From Parelaphostrongylus tenuis (Eukaryota; Nematoda; Chromadorea; Rhabditida; Metastrongylidae): a DNA stretch of 64,000 bases. The position numbers were made by a program, and so were the translations under genes. Below the pieces are notes generated by a model. That model was given only the letters and a program-made list of their open reading frames with translations, ran no database searches and was not told the DNA's origin. Each line of letters starts with the position of its first letter. Within the stretch, counting starts at the first letter, position 1. The DNA lies in NCBI GenBank assembly GCA_019055375.1, contig JAHQIW010007345.1, forward strand, positions 62,001 through 126,000, written 5' to 3'. This document shows positions 44,171-57,520 of the stretch, in pieces.

Positions 44171-44319
44171 GCATGTTGTTAACTCTTTGAGTGCGTAAGG
44201 GACACGCCGCCACCCCCGCCTCGCCGCGCATGGATTCACTAATCATTTCGCCCTACAAATCGCTAACCGCTCGTGGCGAGGTCGGGCTGGAGGCATGTCT
44301 CTGTCAAACCCAGAAGGTT

Positions 44320-47300
44320 AATGAGCACCTCATAATATGACCAATTTTACAGGTTAACGAATCTTGTTCTTTGAGACTGTACAAATTTCATAGTCGGGAA
44401 GTTATTTGGCTTGGATGTTGGATAGAGGGTTTGACACGAATCAGTAGTACCATTGTACTTGCTTGATAGATAAAGAAATTCAGGAAATAAGTTTTTTTGT
44501 TTTCAAAGAAGTCATGTATGCCTATGTTACACGTTGACAAATTCACAGAAGTATGTTGGTGTATATCCTGCAGTCAGAGCTGGGCAGAAGTCACGCAATC
44601 GATAGAGGAGAGATATTAAGATTTATCTCTAAAAATAATTTTCAGCCTCGTATACCAGTAACACATAGCAAAGTCAACCAAGCTGCCCGCACAATTCCTC
44701 ACTAAAAATGCTAAAATGAGCGGAATCTTATGACCCCAGAAAAGCTCTCATTAATGTCCCACTGAATAAAGAATACTGCGCTGAAGCTATTGAAATGCCG
44801 ACGATCATTACGTACTACCTAACCCTACAAGGCCAACGCTTTTGACAATCTGTATGTAGAGAATATGCTCCCTAGTCATGGAAACTACTAATAAGTCGAC
44901 CGGAAGATGCAAGATAACAAGATTAACCACGGCATGCATAAAATTCAAATGAGATGACAACATGCGCTAAAGTCCGATACAAAAAAAACTGCCATGCGAG
45001 ATAGGCAACAGAAGAAGAGTTAATGAAGCTAGAGCTGCAATTAAGATTATTTGGCTAGATAGAACGAACACAATTAACAACCTAGATCGTATCCTTTTGT
45101 TAGGATAAATGTAAACCAACTCAAAAAATTTTTGCCACACACCTTCCAACATCAGGACCTTTGAGAGAGGAATTTCAAGTGTTCCATAAGAACTTGGAGA
45201 ACTCCTATAGGAAATACTATTTCAACAATGTCATCATTGTTCACTCAAGCAATATGGCTAGTTCGGAAAAAAGTTGGAAAAATCTATATGTTTTCAGGGA
45301 CTGAAATAAAATAAACTAGGTGGAAGACTTTTTGAATTTATTACAGTAACCAAGATCTTCCAAAAAAAATTCACAAAGAACTCTTCTTAAGTTAGACATT
45401 GAAGTATTGCATTAGCCATTACTGCGACAGATAATCTTAAGCGGAAAAGAACTATACTCTTGATTGAATGAATATATGAATAGATCTCTTAGGGTCTCAC
45501 TACAGTTTTCGTGTAATACGAACAATCTTCCATTTCCAGACGCAACGATCACTGAATTCAAAGAGGAACTCCCACCTCTTCACCAGTCTCGTTCGCTCCC
45601 GTGCACATTATAGGGTACTGATATGGCTTAAAGTTCTACGCAAAGTCAGACACCCTAGTAGGTCAGTGAGAAAAGTCATGCCCTTCGGTCAAGATAGATC
45701 ATGTTAGACATCCAGAAAATCTAGCACCTATTCTTATCAAGGACACTATCGCAAACTAATTTTGTTATGTTATCTCTCAAAATGCTCTAAATAAATGGAA
45801 AATCAGCTATTTTCCATTATTGAAACAGATTAAATTCATATCACATCACCAATTATCGTTAAATTCTGGCGCCTGCTAACGTACTTGTTAAGAAAAAAGA
45901 AATCGGATTGTAAAACATATAATGCGTCTCAGTGACAACCACTGGAGCTTTCAACAACTGAAGTAGCACGGGATGTGAAGCAACAAGAAAAGTAGTTATT
46001 CAATGATTAATTCTTCAAGATCTCAAAAAAGATATAATGCTTGCACAGTCTTCAGGAAAAAAGAACTGATTTGGTGACACTGAAAAGTACCAGGGAATAA
46101 TGAACCGTTGGTACCATGTCGAGTAATGATAGGATAGAAACCACGACTCCGTGATCAACGAGAGAATAATTGCTAAAGCTTCATGTGACTAACGTCGTCT
46201 TATCATATTAAGATTTCAAAATGTTACTTTGTAGCTGCTCTTATTTTTGAACATTACTTTTTATACGGACACGTAGTCAAAAAAACGAGGCCTTCTGCCA
46301 ATTGTAGGTGGTCAGATTGATAACTGACAAGAGAAAGTAAACATTCTAGGGAGAAAAAACACTATAGCATTATTAATTCGAGTAAGCAGATTGACCAAGG
46401 AGAACCGAGATAAGCAACACTTCTTACATAGGCCATATTTTGCTTTGCTCTGATTAGATAATACTTCAAGTGTAAAAAGATATTCAGCTGATATTTCTTG
46501 GAGAGCTTGTTAAAAGTATTCAAAAAGAGTGACAAGCGTCATTCAAATTAGCATCATTTACTAAAATAGAATAGGACGAGCATTATCCAAGCCGTCTCCT
46601 TTTTCGTTCGTTTTTCGAGAAAAAACAATTCATGCTACTCCGCTCACACAAATGACACCGAGTGACACTGAGAGAAGACGTTGAATCCAAACTCTCACAA
46701 AAGATGAACAATCATGGCGTCAAATCGCGTGAGAGGTGAAAGCAAAAGTACAGCGAAACAAGCAATTTGCGAGCATCACTAGAGCGAATTAAAAACAAAT
46801 TAAGTTTCAAGGGCAGCGCACAGCTTTCGTTCAGCAATAGTTGCACATAAATAACAGAAATATCATAAAACAACCGAGTTCTTAGTCTTTGAAGTTAGAA
46901 ATAGCTCTCCGTAAATTCTAAACAAAAACTATTTGTCGCAAAGAACTTGGTTTTATTGGTCCCCTGAGGATTTGCCTATTAAATTCACTCCATTCATAGC
47001 ATCATAGAGTTTGATGAGTGGAAAGTTAGCCCATAAAATGTCCTAGAGTGAAAGGTAAAGCTACCGATCCATCAAGTAGGTGTGTTTACACTTTCAAGCA
47101 TCGCTTATTCTAGTTTGCTGACCTTGAATAGATAGAAGGCATGCTTGGATCGGAGGTCAGGGACTAACCAACAGCCCACGTCCGCACACGATAACTCTCA
47201 CCGCTGCCTTTTTTGAGAGAAAGAAACTTCTAGATGAAAAGAAGAAGCCCCACAATCAAAGTTTTTCCACGTTCATTTACATTTCCACAGAGTTTATGTC

Positions 47301-49250
47301 TATAATATAAAGTAAATGTTGGCAGAGAAAATGTCAGAATTGGTTTCATCGAGAAAGTTTTGGAAGGCAAACGATCAAAACGATCTGACATAAGAACCAA
47401 ACGTGTCTATCAACAATGAATTTCTTTTCTGTTACAAATTGGCACAATACAATAAACGAATAAAAACTAAACTAGCGCATACTAAAATTGACGTCATTTT
47501 TTCTTATTTATAATTATATTCAATATAACTTGAGCCGATGAAGGTGAGAAGAACCTCAGCCATGGTTGATTTGCATTGTTAAAACTTATGTTTATACGAT
47601 AAGCAATTGAAGAGATATCATAGCATAACGGCAGAAAGATTTCATCTATGATTTTGTACAATTAGGTTATATACTGTTGTTGTCGAATAATTTCTTACAG
47701 AAATATCTTTGCATTTCGTTTTTCCTTCGTCCTGTATTTTGAATGTTGATCAAGGCTCTTTGTCAACGCTATAGCTCACCTTTTCAAAAGATGCGAAGGA
47801 TAGACAGTATGGCGCTCATCAATCATCTCGCTCATGAATTGAAATCTCGTAGACGCGATTGAACAAACTTTTGGAGTTATGCAATAATTTGCGGTGGCTT
47901 ACCAGTGCAACAAATTAGTTTTTCTACCTCTTCAGAACAAGTGTGCGACGAATTCGCCAACTTGACAGAGACACATGGGACGTCTATTTTCCGTAGGGAG
48001 TAGGATCAAACCAAAGAATATGCTTTTTACACAATACACTGAACTTGGACATCATCCCTTCGCATGAATGATGTTATAATAGATCAGTTACGATAGAAGA
48101 TGGAAAGGAAATGACGTTTTTCTGAATGTTGAACTTTCAAAAAGCATTCGTCATCAGAGTGGCTTGGTATTGTTTTGCTGTCCGCATTCGACTCAACCAA
48201 TGAATTCCATTATATGTAGTCTATGAAGCAATCCGAACGAGCACCAATAAAGTCTCTATTCATGCCCATCACACGACAAGGCCTCCACTCAACGAACTCT
48301 GTGTGTTCGATGGAAACAAAAAACATTGTGCGACCAGTATAACGCCCACTTCCATATTACGTCATTGGAGAGAAGGGATCCAAAAATATATCGACAGGGT
48401 TTAGTTTTCTTAGTGGATTTCGTTACGAAATTATTGGACTCGTTATCAGATTAAAGGATATTAACCTTTTCGTAACCGAAGTTGAAATTAATGCACAGCG
48501 CGATTCGGAGCAACGCGCAATTTTCGTTATTTGACCAAATTTTTTTCTGTTTCAAAGAATTTTCCTATTATTTCAATGATCCATATTTCTCCATATTTTC
48601 ATTAATGTTTTTGATGCATATATAACTCTTATGTGAAAAAACGGTTGGCTAAAAAATATTCTTGCGCTTTGCAAGTGATGTTAGTTCATCAAAAACTCTT
48701 AACAAATTTTCGATAAATAGTGTACTTCAGAAGTCGTAATTTGCGCTGAGTACAGAAGAAAGTTTGCTGTATTGTTCTCTATAGGTATGAGCTTTTGAAT
48801 CATGAAGTATACTACCACTAAACCCATTATGAAGTTACGATTTAACTACTCAAAAGGCACGGCGAAAGTAACTTTTCGTTGCTACACACCGCGCTAAGAA
48901 GATTTTACCAGAAAGCAGCATTGAAACCACCGCATTTCAGGCTCTCACAATACTTTGAAACTTTAGTGAGATAGTTTTGTATGGGGAAAAGGTTTTCTAA
49001 AAATAGTGTGTCTAAAACAACACAGACATCTAGAGGTTTAGCTAGGAATCACATTCAGGTTGTGCATCAAAGTTCAGCACAAATTCAGGGATGATGATGT
49101 AGATAGATCGATAGACAGAAGTGGATGCTGGAATTGTCAATAATAAGTTTTGAAAGTGCCAAAACTAGACATAACACTAACATTTCCCAATTTCCGGACG
49201 TTGAATTCTCATAGATTTAAAAGCATAAAGAAAAAAGAGCATTTCATTAT
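44320..49250. other. Gene-poor stretch
   Basis: Nearly 5 kb with no open frame of more than about 60 codons except 44967-45152 minus, and no phase-linked exons. A very weak family 1 resemblance exists at 47800-48035 (TTTGCGGTGGCTTACCAGTG). Nothing else is supported. Confidence 0.5.
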
Positions 49251-49764
49251 AAATTCATGGAATTTTTTCTGGTTAGGGACGCGGAAGCAGAACACTTAAA
49301 GATGTCACTCAATTATACATTCGTGATTGTTGGTCTCATTCTAGCCCAGATCAACGAAATCCACCTCCATTTAAGAGTCTGGAAATTAAAATCACACTTT
49401 TCCGGGGAAAAGTGTCTGCGATGCAGAGGCGGACGACTGCCTGTGAGAAAGTAGGCAGCATCTACCCAATCAACCAGCATTCAACGACGTTCGCGAGGAA
49501 GACAAAACTTTCAATAAACATCCGAGCTAATGGTAGTCCTCATACGGAGGTTAGGTGCGTGAAGATGATTGGACTGTCGAAGTGTTGAGATTAGCACTGT
49601 ATTTGAAGTCAAGTAAAACAAATGTACAATTATAAATGCACTTCGTTTCCGTCCACAATGCGCAATGATTCGATAGGTATTTGAAATAGATATTTCCACT
49701 GCTCTTAAGACAAATACTGCATATTTTGTTGAATAAATAAATCCACATATTTGTCTGAAAATTT

Positions 49765-50013
49765 GGGGCACCGTGGCCAAGGAGTTGTGATGTTGGTAAC
49801 AGAGGGTGCGGAACCGAGCTCCATCCACCACTTCTCTCCGGCAATTGACAACAACGCCATAGTACGGCTATCAGCGAGATTGCAAGGAGTCTCGCTCAAT
49901 CAGATCTCAACTCTACGCCATTCGAGAAGAAAACGATGAACGATTTGAATGCTAGAAGTACTGGGATTCGCACAGTGAAAAAAACCGCTGTGATGACGGA
50001 TCAAATAAAACGC
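49765..50013 (+). mobile_element. tRNA-derived SINE-like repeat, family 2
   Basis: The head GGGGCACCGTGGCCAAGGAG retains the tRNA-like block. The tail has GAATGCTAGAAGTACTGGGA, then TTCGCACAGTGAAAAAAACC and GGATCAAATAAAACGC. Collinear with the 18.7 and 24.2 kb copies. Confidence 0.75.
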
Positions 50014-50573
50014 AACAATGGTGCTTTTCATTCCATCGTTGAATTCTTCTGTAGTGCCTGCGTAAAAAACATTGAATTTCTAAGCTTTGTAATTGACTTT
50101 CTGAAAATTCCAACGCAAGAATAATTGAGATTATTTGTTTACTTCCGATTAGCTCAACTCATCTGACCTAAGGTCAATTATAAAGGATTATCGTTCACCA
50201 ATACGAGCAATCAACAAACCGAATTTCCCGCATTCATGAAATTTGTAAAAGTTCACCTCTAAAAAGGTATTGTGAGAAGATTGTGAAATGAAAGAAATCA
50301 AACAGTAAGTAAGCAGTGAGAAATGGCAGAAAAAGAACTGTCAGAAAACGTGTAAACCAAAATGGAACGATAAGCGTTCTCTTTTTGCACGTAACCGGAG
50401 AAAGACATGTGAGTTTCGAATCTAAATCCACCGCCCATCAATCTTCAAAATGAAAACACGTTGTCTTTCCAATTCATCCATTTTACTCGTTTTATTACAA
50501 ACTTAAAATTATAATATTGGCCCACAAATGGGCGACACTATGAGCGATGACTCTATGGTGGCTCCCATGAGTT

Positions 50574-50576
50574 ATA

Positions 50577-50618
<42 letters not shown>

Positions 50619-50682
50619 TACATATATGTATATATAAATAGATGTATAATTATACATATATATATATGTATATATATTGATT
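50574..50682. repeat. AT dinucleotide microsatellite cluster
   Basis: Runs of AT/TA with short interruptions, including a pure stretch at about 50586-50616. Confidence 0.93.
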
Positions 50683-50689
50683 GTCGCGT

Positions 50690-52100
50690 TATATTTACTG
50701 CATTGCTGATTCAAATTCGGTGTTTATGCATGTGATTTTGATTTGAAGAACAAGAAATAGAAGAGTCGAACATCGGCATCATGGTGCTAATGAACTTTGA
50801 AGCAAACAACAAGTCATACTTTTTATTCTGCATTAGAAAGGAGTACGAGCAATTTCTTCGGATGATTGGAAGAACACTCATGATAAGTTAATACCTAAGT
50901 GGAAGGAATGTTATTGAAGCTAAGAAAAATGAGCTGTTTAGGAGTAATAGCGAAGAATCGATGGATTACTTCTATCGCCGAGTACTACAATGACAGCCAT
51001 GCATGTGGAATAATTCGAGGACATATGAAATTGATCGCATATGCAAAATTCAGAAAACAAAAATCGGAAATTCACTTCTTCACCCGACCTCGCCAGCGGT
51101 GGAGTTGGTGGTAGTGGTGGTGGTGGCGGCGACCATCAAACGTCACACTCGTTTACTTGAATTTCTTAGAAATATGTTTAAGCGCCATGTAGCGAACAAT
51201 GGCTGCCGGCATAATCCCTTTGGCCTTCAGCTTATTCTCGAGCGAATTCATCGTTTATTTCAAGAAGTGCTATGGAAGAAATTGAAATTCGATATCTCGC
51301 GTGATACAGATAGATAGTGATCTATCAAAGTTCATCAACATTGATTTCAAGTGATAAGATCTTTGGTGATAACATAAAGTCATAAAGTCACATTTTAATG
51401 CGTTAAAATGCGCATCAGACACTAGTATAAAGGAGGAATGCTCTGATAAGATCATCGATCTCATCAGTAGTTACTTAGTAAACCGCAAAGGAACGGGATG
51501 CACGAAGGCGTCTTAAGTAATCTAGAATTTCCTCAAATAGAATTTCCACATTATTTCTGGAATACACTCTCTTGGTTATTTTGAACGAAGAACTTTGTGT
51601 TGAAAAGTCATGGTACTACTTTTCATATGACATCAAAGGTCCATTATATTGAAAAGAACACATGGCGACGAATCCAAGGTTTCAACACCTTTGAAAAATG
51701 TCCACGTGAAAGAGCTGAAAAGCGAGGAACAACTCTAAAAAGTCGTTTGCTTTCTCAGAACAAACAAACGTCTGTCATTCTAACCAACTAATTTTGTTAA
51801 TGTCAAACTAAGATAATTCGATCTGAAAGAAGATTTCTGCACCGAAGAAAAAAAAGGCAGTGAACAAAACAGCAAGTGGGCACGACCTTGCTAATCTAAT
51901 ATGATGTAGGCACTACTATGTATGTGACATAAGACTTCAGTTAGAAAGCTCCACAGGCAGAGGAAAGCCAAAAAAAGTTGGGGTAAAATATACAGAAAAA
52001 TTAGCTGACAGTCATGCCACCGGAAGAGTCGGAATGTTACTCACGGCTTTCCGACTTCGCCAAACAGCTCAACAAACAAACAGCTACTACCTCTATTAAA
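50690..52100. other. Non-coding stretch with a GGT-rich patch
   Basis: 51100-51127 is a short GGTGGT-type repeat. The plus frames around 50899-51317 and 51597-51791 lack splice support. No family recognised. Confidence 0.3.
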
Positions 52101-52105
52101 TCTAA

Positions 52106-52507
52106 TTATTCTCTGACTAGTACATTAGTGAATACGATTTGCATCGCATGAAACTGGAAGTCAATAGCAAAAACTTTCAATAGAGATATAATTGCTTTAA
52201 TGAGCTCATCATCGATAGTGATGTTAGGAGATCTGGTTCCCAAGGGTACAACGAGTGCAAGTCTTCTAATTTGTTGAAATCCGTATGAAGTCCTATAAAT
52301 CCAACTGATGTTTAGAAGAACTTGGAATTTAGATGTACATTCCTTGTCAACTCTACTTCCAAAACTATCGCACTCCTTAAGCTCTTTGAAACATCGGCCA
52401 TTGCATTTGAACATATTAGTTACCAAATGGATGTCATGATTAGCAAAGTTTGAAATGAAAACCGATGTCTTCAGTGCATTTATTGAACCTTTTTCATAAA
52501 AATAACG
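52106..52507 (-). CDS. Unassigned 133-codon open frame, probable exon or gene remnant
   Basis: The minus-strand frame from a stop at 52508 to TAA at 52106 encodes YFYEKGSINALKTSVFISNF, then FKCNGRCFKELKECDSFGSR and FQQIRRLALVVPLGTRSPNI. Composition, the cysteine pattern and codon use look like real protein, and no transposon motif is seen. An internal ATG at about 52426 gives 106 codons. It could be the last exon of a minus-strand gene. Family not recognised. Confidence 0.42.
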   Translation of the reverse strand, partial: RYFYEKGSINALKTSVFISNFANHDIHLVTNMFKCNGRCFKELKECDSFGSRVDKECTSKFQVLLNISWIYRTSYGFQQIRRLALVVPLGTRSPNITIDDELIKAIISLLKVFAIDFQFHAMQIVFTNVLVRE

Positions 52508-53019
52508 TCACATAAGGCGTAAAGGATAATATTCATTCATTAACTCTACTCAATCAACAAGTTCACTCATGAAGAATCAGTTGATCTTTGGTAAATTTTT
52601 GTATTTATTTGTGATTTTGGAACCAATTTTCTGTCTGTGCAGCAAACAAATTGAGTAGGTGATCAAAGAATCATCTACCAATATTGAAATATTGTTGACA
52701 CGTTTGTGAAAAAAAAACCGAAAAGTGTTTCAGCATTGCCGTAAGACATTCTATGATCACGGCTGAATTAAGAAGTAGAGCTTTCGAACGAAACGGTTGG
52801 TGTTAGTGAAGGGTCGCAGTACATTGAACTAGGCTACTTATTTGAAGCCAGAATATAAATTGAACTGCTCAAAAAGTATGCACCCGTTTGCAATGTCGTG
52901 GAAGTGACAATGATTCATTCGTTAAAACAAGCGCCTAATTCTGTCGTTCAACCTGTCTCTGTTCGGAAGACTAGAATCAATCCACACTGCTAATCCACCA
53001 AGGCTTTTCGCTTTTATTT

Positions 53020-54222
53020 GCTTTTTTCGATTCACTTAGCTTTAGGTGGCCTTTGTTGATGTCTCCACCGTTTCGATGCTATCGTATATACTATTTGCAA
53101 AACTACTTTCCAGTACAGATGGCTTGGAGTCTTATTATGTTGTAGATTATCACCTGTATCACCTGTCGTCCGTTGATCGTCGAGTGACTCGAGCGGGTAC
53201 CAGGAACTCTTCCATTTTTCCCTATCGCGTGCAAGAGTAGCCCAATGGGTCCTCCTCGCTCTAGGAATTCGCTGAGCATCATATCTTTCTTCCATCGCTT
53301 TCGTGAAGAAATCGGACCAACGGGTCAGTGGTCTTCCTTTAGAGCGCTTGACGTCCCGAGGAATAAGTCGGTAACGGCTCTCGTCCATCGGTTGTCGTTG
53401 AAGCGCATCACGTGTCCGGCCCACCTTATTTTCGATATCCTGGCGTTTAGAACGACGTCTCTGATTTTCGATCGTTGACGTAGGTTGGAACTTCGGATCC
53501 TTTCTCTCATTTGCGAGATACGGGATACTCCTAGCATCGACCTTTCGACTGCGCGTTCGATAACGGCAAGTGATCTTTCATCCTGCTTACGTAGCGACCA
53601 GGTTTCTGCTGCTTACGTCAGGGCAGGGATAATTGTCGAGTCGAAAAGGTGGGCACGGAGTCGGATGTTCTTTGTACTCTTCACTACATCTTCGATGCTC
53701 TTAAACGTTCCCCAAGCCGCTCGTTTCCTCCTGCTCAACTCTGGAGCTAAGTCGTTCATCGTGTTGATTTCACGACCTAGATAGACGCAACTGGAGCATT
53801 CGGAGATTGTCGTTCCGTTGAGCGTGAATGGGGCATTAGAAACCCATCCGTTCCTCATGAACATTGTTATCGTTGGATTCAGTTGAAGACCAATCTTTCC
53901 ACAGGCGTTATCGAAATCGGTCAACATTCGTTCCGCTTGGCTGATGTTTAGTGTTATGAGAACGATGTCGTCAGCAAAGCCAAGATGGTTTATTCTAATG
54001 TTCGCATGACGTTTTGTAGGGTGGCAGTGAATAGTTTTGGCGAAATTGTAACGCCTTGTCGAACCCCTCTTCTTACGTCAATGGTGATATTGTTGTAGAA
54101 TGGAGATATTTATTATTTATTTATATTTAGACAACGGACAGCAAGCAGATTGGGCGATAATTGCCTATGTCGTGAAGGTCTCCCTTTTTGAACAACAATA
54201 CGGTCTTGCTGGTTTTCCATTG
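53020..54222 (-). mobile_element. RTE-clade retrotransposon, 5'-truncated and internally deleted
   Basis: On the minus strand it begins with KTVLLF-like and HDIGNYRPICLLSV-type RT blocks (54130-54222), jumps to a RRGVRQG-type block (about 54060-54080), and then runs collinear with the 12-15 kb element. Landmarks are FADDIVLI (FADD at 53967-53978), LRAHLFDSTIIPALT, MLGVSRISQMRERIRSSNLR and KIRWAGHVMRFNDNRW, then RGRPLTRWSDFF in variant form. The tail is CACCTGTATCACCTGT. About 130 codons between the first two blocks are missing and replaced by an AT-rich filler (ATTTATTATTTATTTATATT). Confidence 0.88.
53032..53927 (-). pseudogene. RTE reverse transcriptase C-terminal region, few breaks
   Basis: Three overlapping frames (53927-53613, 53537-53325, 53424-53032) give the thumb and C-terminal region with only a few frameshifts. 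It is better preserved than the plus-strand copy over the same part. Being internally deleted upstream, it cannot encode an active enzyme. Confidence 0.8.
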
Positions 54223-54599
54223 AATAGATTATTGAATAGTTGTAGATTATAATCGATAAAAATAATAATAATATAAGATATACAATTTCAGAAATGCTGT
54301 ATCTTTCGAATGGACAGTTCAATTCAGTTAGATTCCCCTGAAAGCTTTTTTTGAGGTTGTAGTCTGCCTTTCAATTAGAAATGTCTGTTTGTTTGAAATG
54401 TTTGAATGTTTTTCTGCTGTTGTAATGATAATATCCTACTGTAATTTTCATAACATATGGAAAAATATAGATGCCTTCTATCTCAAACTCGTAATGTTGT
54501 CTCTTTGTACATTATCCGCATTCACCACCTACATGTCATTCATCTACTGATAGCTTGATATTATGGATGCCTCTTTTTTCTTTGTTCAGTAACACAATT

Positions 54600-54881
54600 C
54601 CCGTGTGGGGCAGTGGCTAGAGGTGCTCTGCGCCTAACACGAGGTCAATGGTTCGATCTCGCGCTCCTGCCATCCATCCCTCCGGGGTCGGTAAAGTGGT
54701 ACCAAACTGGTCTCAGGCTTGTCTGGGAGGATAAGTAGCACTCTCGGTTGAGCGGGGAGCCAACGCGAGTCACTGTAGAGGCCAGATATACATTCGAGCA
54801 CCTCAAACGAGGCTTAAAATCGAAGACGAATGCATGGCGCATCCCTCAGAGATTGATCAACGCCGAGAGCTTTTATCCTTT
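54600..54881 (+). mobile_element. tRNA-derived SINE-like repeat, family 1
   Basis: A clean plus-strand copy. It has the A box GGGGCAGTGGCTAGAGGTGC and the B box GGTTCGATCTCGCGCTC, then CATCCATCCCTCCGGGGTCG and a tail GATTGATCAACGCCGAGAGC followed by TTTTATCCTTT. Confidence 0.82.
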
Positions 54882-55159
54882 AACATCATTGCAATGTGAT
54901 TATGCCCTTAAACACCACCTCGCTCTAAATACTGAGAGATGTTAGCCTTCTGATGGTGTATCTTACACAAGCATATGTACCGATACGTTTTTTGCCACAA
55001 AAATATTTGGAAGAGTGGTATAACGAGTTCGTTATACTTGCACAAGTGCACTATTGCTTTTTATGGAGTAACAATAAAATGCGTTACATTCAATCACTTT
55101 CAAGAACGTCATAAATTCTGGTTCGAGATAACTTGCAAACCTGGAGAATAAGGTATTAA

Positions 55160-55230
55160 GGGTTAGTGTAGTGGTTAGCACCCGCTGCCGATAGCAGTGA
55201 AACGCGTGTTCAACTCCCGCTTGAGGTACC
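55160..55230 (+). repeat. tRNA-like pseudogene or SINE head
   Basis: GGTTAGTGTAGTGGTTAGCA carries an A-box-like element and CGTGTTCAACTCCCGC a B-box-like element about 45 bases later. A small anticodon-like stem (CTGC with GCAG) is possible, but the acceptor ends do not pair well, so a functional tRNA is unlikely. Confidence 0.5.
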
Positions 55231-55737
55231 AGGATCTCCATAACATTCATCATTTTAATATATGTATTTATAACACTGTTGTAAAAGCAGTGAAATAAAG
55301 AATTCTTGTAGACACAGGATTAAAAGTCCGATTCTATGTTTAAGGCACACAAAATTTGCCGTCTCTTTGGAGGCACATTGATGCCAGATTTTCTGGTAGA
55401 ATAGTTATAGTAACGTGTTACATCCGTATGCCACAGCAAATCATTTTCGTGGTAAGGATATTCATTTAACATCTCTAAAATGCCCAATAAGAGAAAATTC
55501 ATAGCTCATGCTTTCAGGAAATAGACAGCCTAAACGTTTCATCTTTTGATCTTCATGAATACAAACTGTTAAAGTCTTTGACATAAAAATGGGAATTGCA
55601 CCCGTATGGACGGTGAATATGAGCTAAACGCGAAAACTTTGCTACTCTCCAAATTCTTTCTGTTGGCATGTGATTGTTCATGCTTCCTAAAGATTCAGAA
55701 CTTTGCTGAGAAAACAGTAAAAGTAAAACAAGTGCTT

Positions 55738-55850
55738 CATTGGTGTAAAAGCAAGTGGGCCTGCGAAAAGGGTGATTGCGAGTTCAAAGCCATCTCAGCT
55801 TAAAGGTTTGGCTTGTGTCTCAGCACTTTTGCCACTATATTTCCCGTCTT
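55738..55850 (+). mobile_element. tRNA-like SINE fragment, family 3, second copy
   Basis: AAGCAAGTGGGCCTGCGAAA, then GCGAGTTCAAAGCCATCTCA, matches the copy at 31978-32110 over about 90 bases with moderate divergence. It lies inside a 65-codon frame that is not a gene. Confidence 0.5.
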
Positions 55851-57515
55851 CTACGGCCTCGCCATCAGTCAATGCAAATCTGCAAAAACTTACTTAAAGA
55901 TGACGAAAAAGGATTGGAAGAGGTGTATGAAGTACACTGAATGCTTAAAAACTAAAAGACCATGCTTCTAGATGATAATTTTGTGGACCATAGGCCATAA
56001 TGCTGTTGCACTATGTCAAACCACGCTTTTGTGTGCACACCAAAATTGGTGGCAATAAAAGAATGTGTGGTCTCTACCCATAACATCCGGTTCAGTCACC
56101 GTGTAACATAAAAATGCGTACCTGTTTAGTTACCAGTATCAGCAAAAACTCGGTGAACTGGTTCTTAAGATCTTTTTTCTACTCTCCGGCTCACAATAAA
56201 GAATAGAGTTCAAAAAAGGCCTAAAGTGCCAAAAGTACCAAACGTACGTACACTATCATGTACCTACCAGATGTCTTAGGCTAACCACCTGTCAAGACCC
56301 AAAATGGATGACTAATATCAAGCGCTTCTTTTCAATTTCCACTTAAGGTCAAAATAAGCATCCAGGATGCATTATTCGTCCCAAAAATCACCTACCCTAA
56401 GTCGTTGCAATTTCGATCTGTCGAATCATCAAGTCAGCTTTTCACATCAGTAGAATATTTCCAGTAATAGCTCTACTGCTACAAACGTGACCAAACTCAT
56501 GGTAATAGACGTGTGAAGAGTCTTTTGATAAACTTTAGCACCACTTCGTTAACCCTAAGAGCTGCTTTAAATGTGGCTAAAACAACAAAATCCAAATATT
56601 TTGACCGATGCAAAAGGAACGTCCGTAGCGGTAAAAACTACTCAGTGGCATAGAAGTTCTATAAAGAAAGATAGTCCTGAAGAAAAGTGCTGAATACTAC
56701 GAAAGATTTGCTTATTTTGAGTTCGGCTTCCATTACGTAGCGCTATATTTATCAACTGTTGGGAAGGAGACGCGTGGTGCTTAAGACCTCATGCCTCTCA
56801 TCCCTGCGGGGTAAACGAAATACTGTCAGACTTGTCTGGGGAAAGGTATCTTCGATCAAACAGACAACTACTTGTGATGAGGAACTGAAGATACTCTAGC
56901 TAAGCTAGCCCACATTTCGATGATTTCATCAGCATTTGACGACATTTAGGAAAAGAATGTTTTGTAAGCAGCAGCTGACATCACACTCAATTCACAACCG
57001 TGTAGATGATGGAGAAAAACTCATTAGACGCAAAGTTGTTATGACAAGCTGGACGGAAGACGTGATTGGATGTTCAAAACAAGCTATTAGGGGTCATGTA
57101 AATATATAAAGCTATTAAGTTAGTAGTTCCTATTCGACAATTCGAGTAATTCTCATGAAACTTAGTCTTTTTGCACATTCGCGCAGAAAAACAACGTAAT
57201 CAAGTGATTACACCGCAAATGCTTTCAAAATCTGAATTATTGAATAAACAAGTACGGTTTATGATGATAGGGAGTCTACGACAATGTGTTTTTTTACTTC
57301 AAATCCACATCGCGTGAAATGAGCTCGTGAAAGATGCATACTTATGCTGCCGTAATCACGTATTTCTGCCCAAGTGTAACATAGCGAGGTACTTCACTTT
57401 GTTATTGGACAGTTTTTAGGGGCACAATTCACAGAGATTAATCCTGTTTCACATTTGCTATAGACAAAATTACACGCATGATCCCTGACAACAATTCGCC
57501 TTGAACCAATCAAGG
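55851..57515. other. Mostly non-coding, with a family 1 fragment
   Basis: 56768-56870 (CGCGTGGTGCTTAAGACCTC, then CTTGTCTGGGGAAAGG) is a degraded family 1 head and body. No gene is supported. Confidence 0.35.
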
Positions 57516-57520
57516 GTAAA

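Noticed and set aside
43916..44239. 107-codon minus frame
   Set aside because: It crosses degraded SINE-like sequence and shows no protein-family motif.
55160..55230. Functional tRNA gene
   Set aside because: A- and B-box-like motifs are present but the acceptor stem does not pair and the T stem has a mismatch. Kept only as a tRNA-like repeat.
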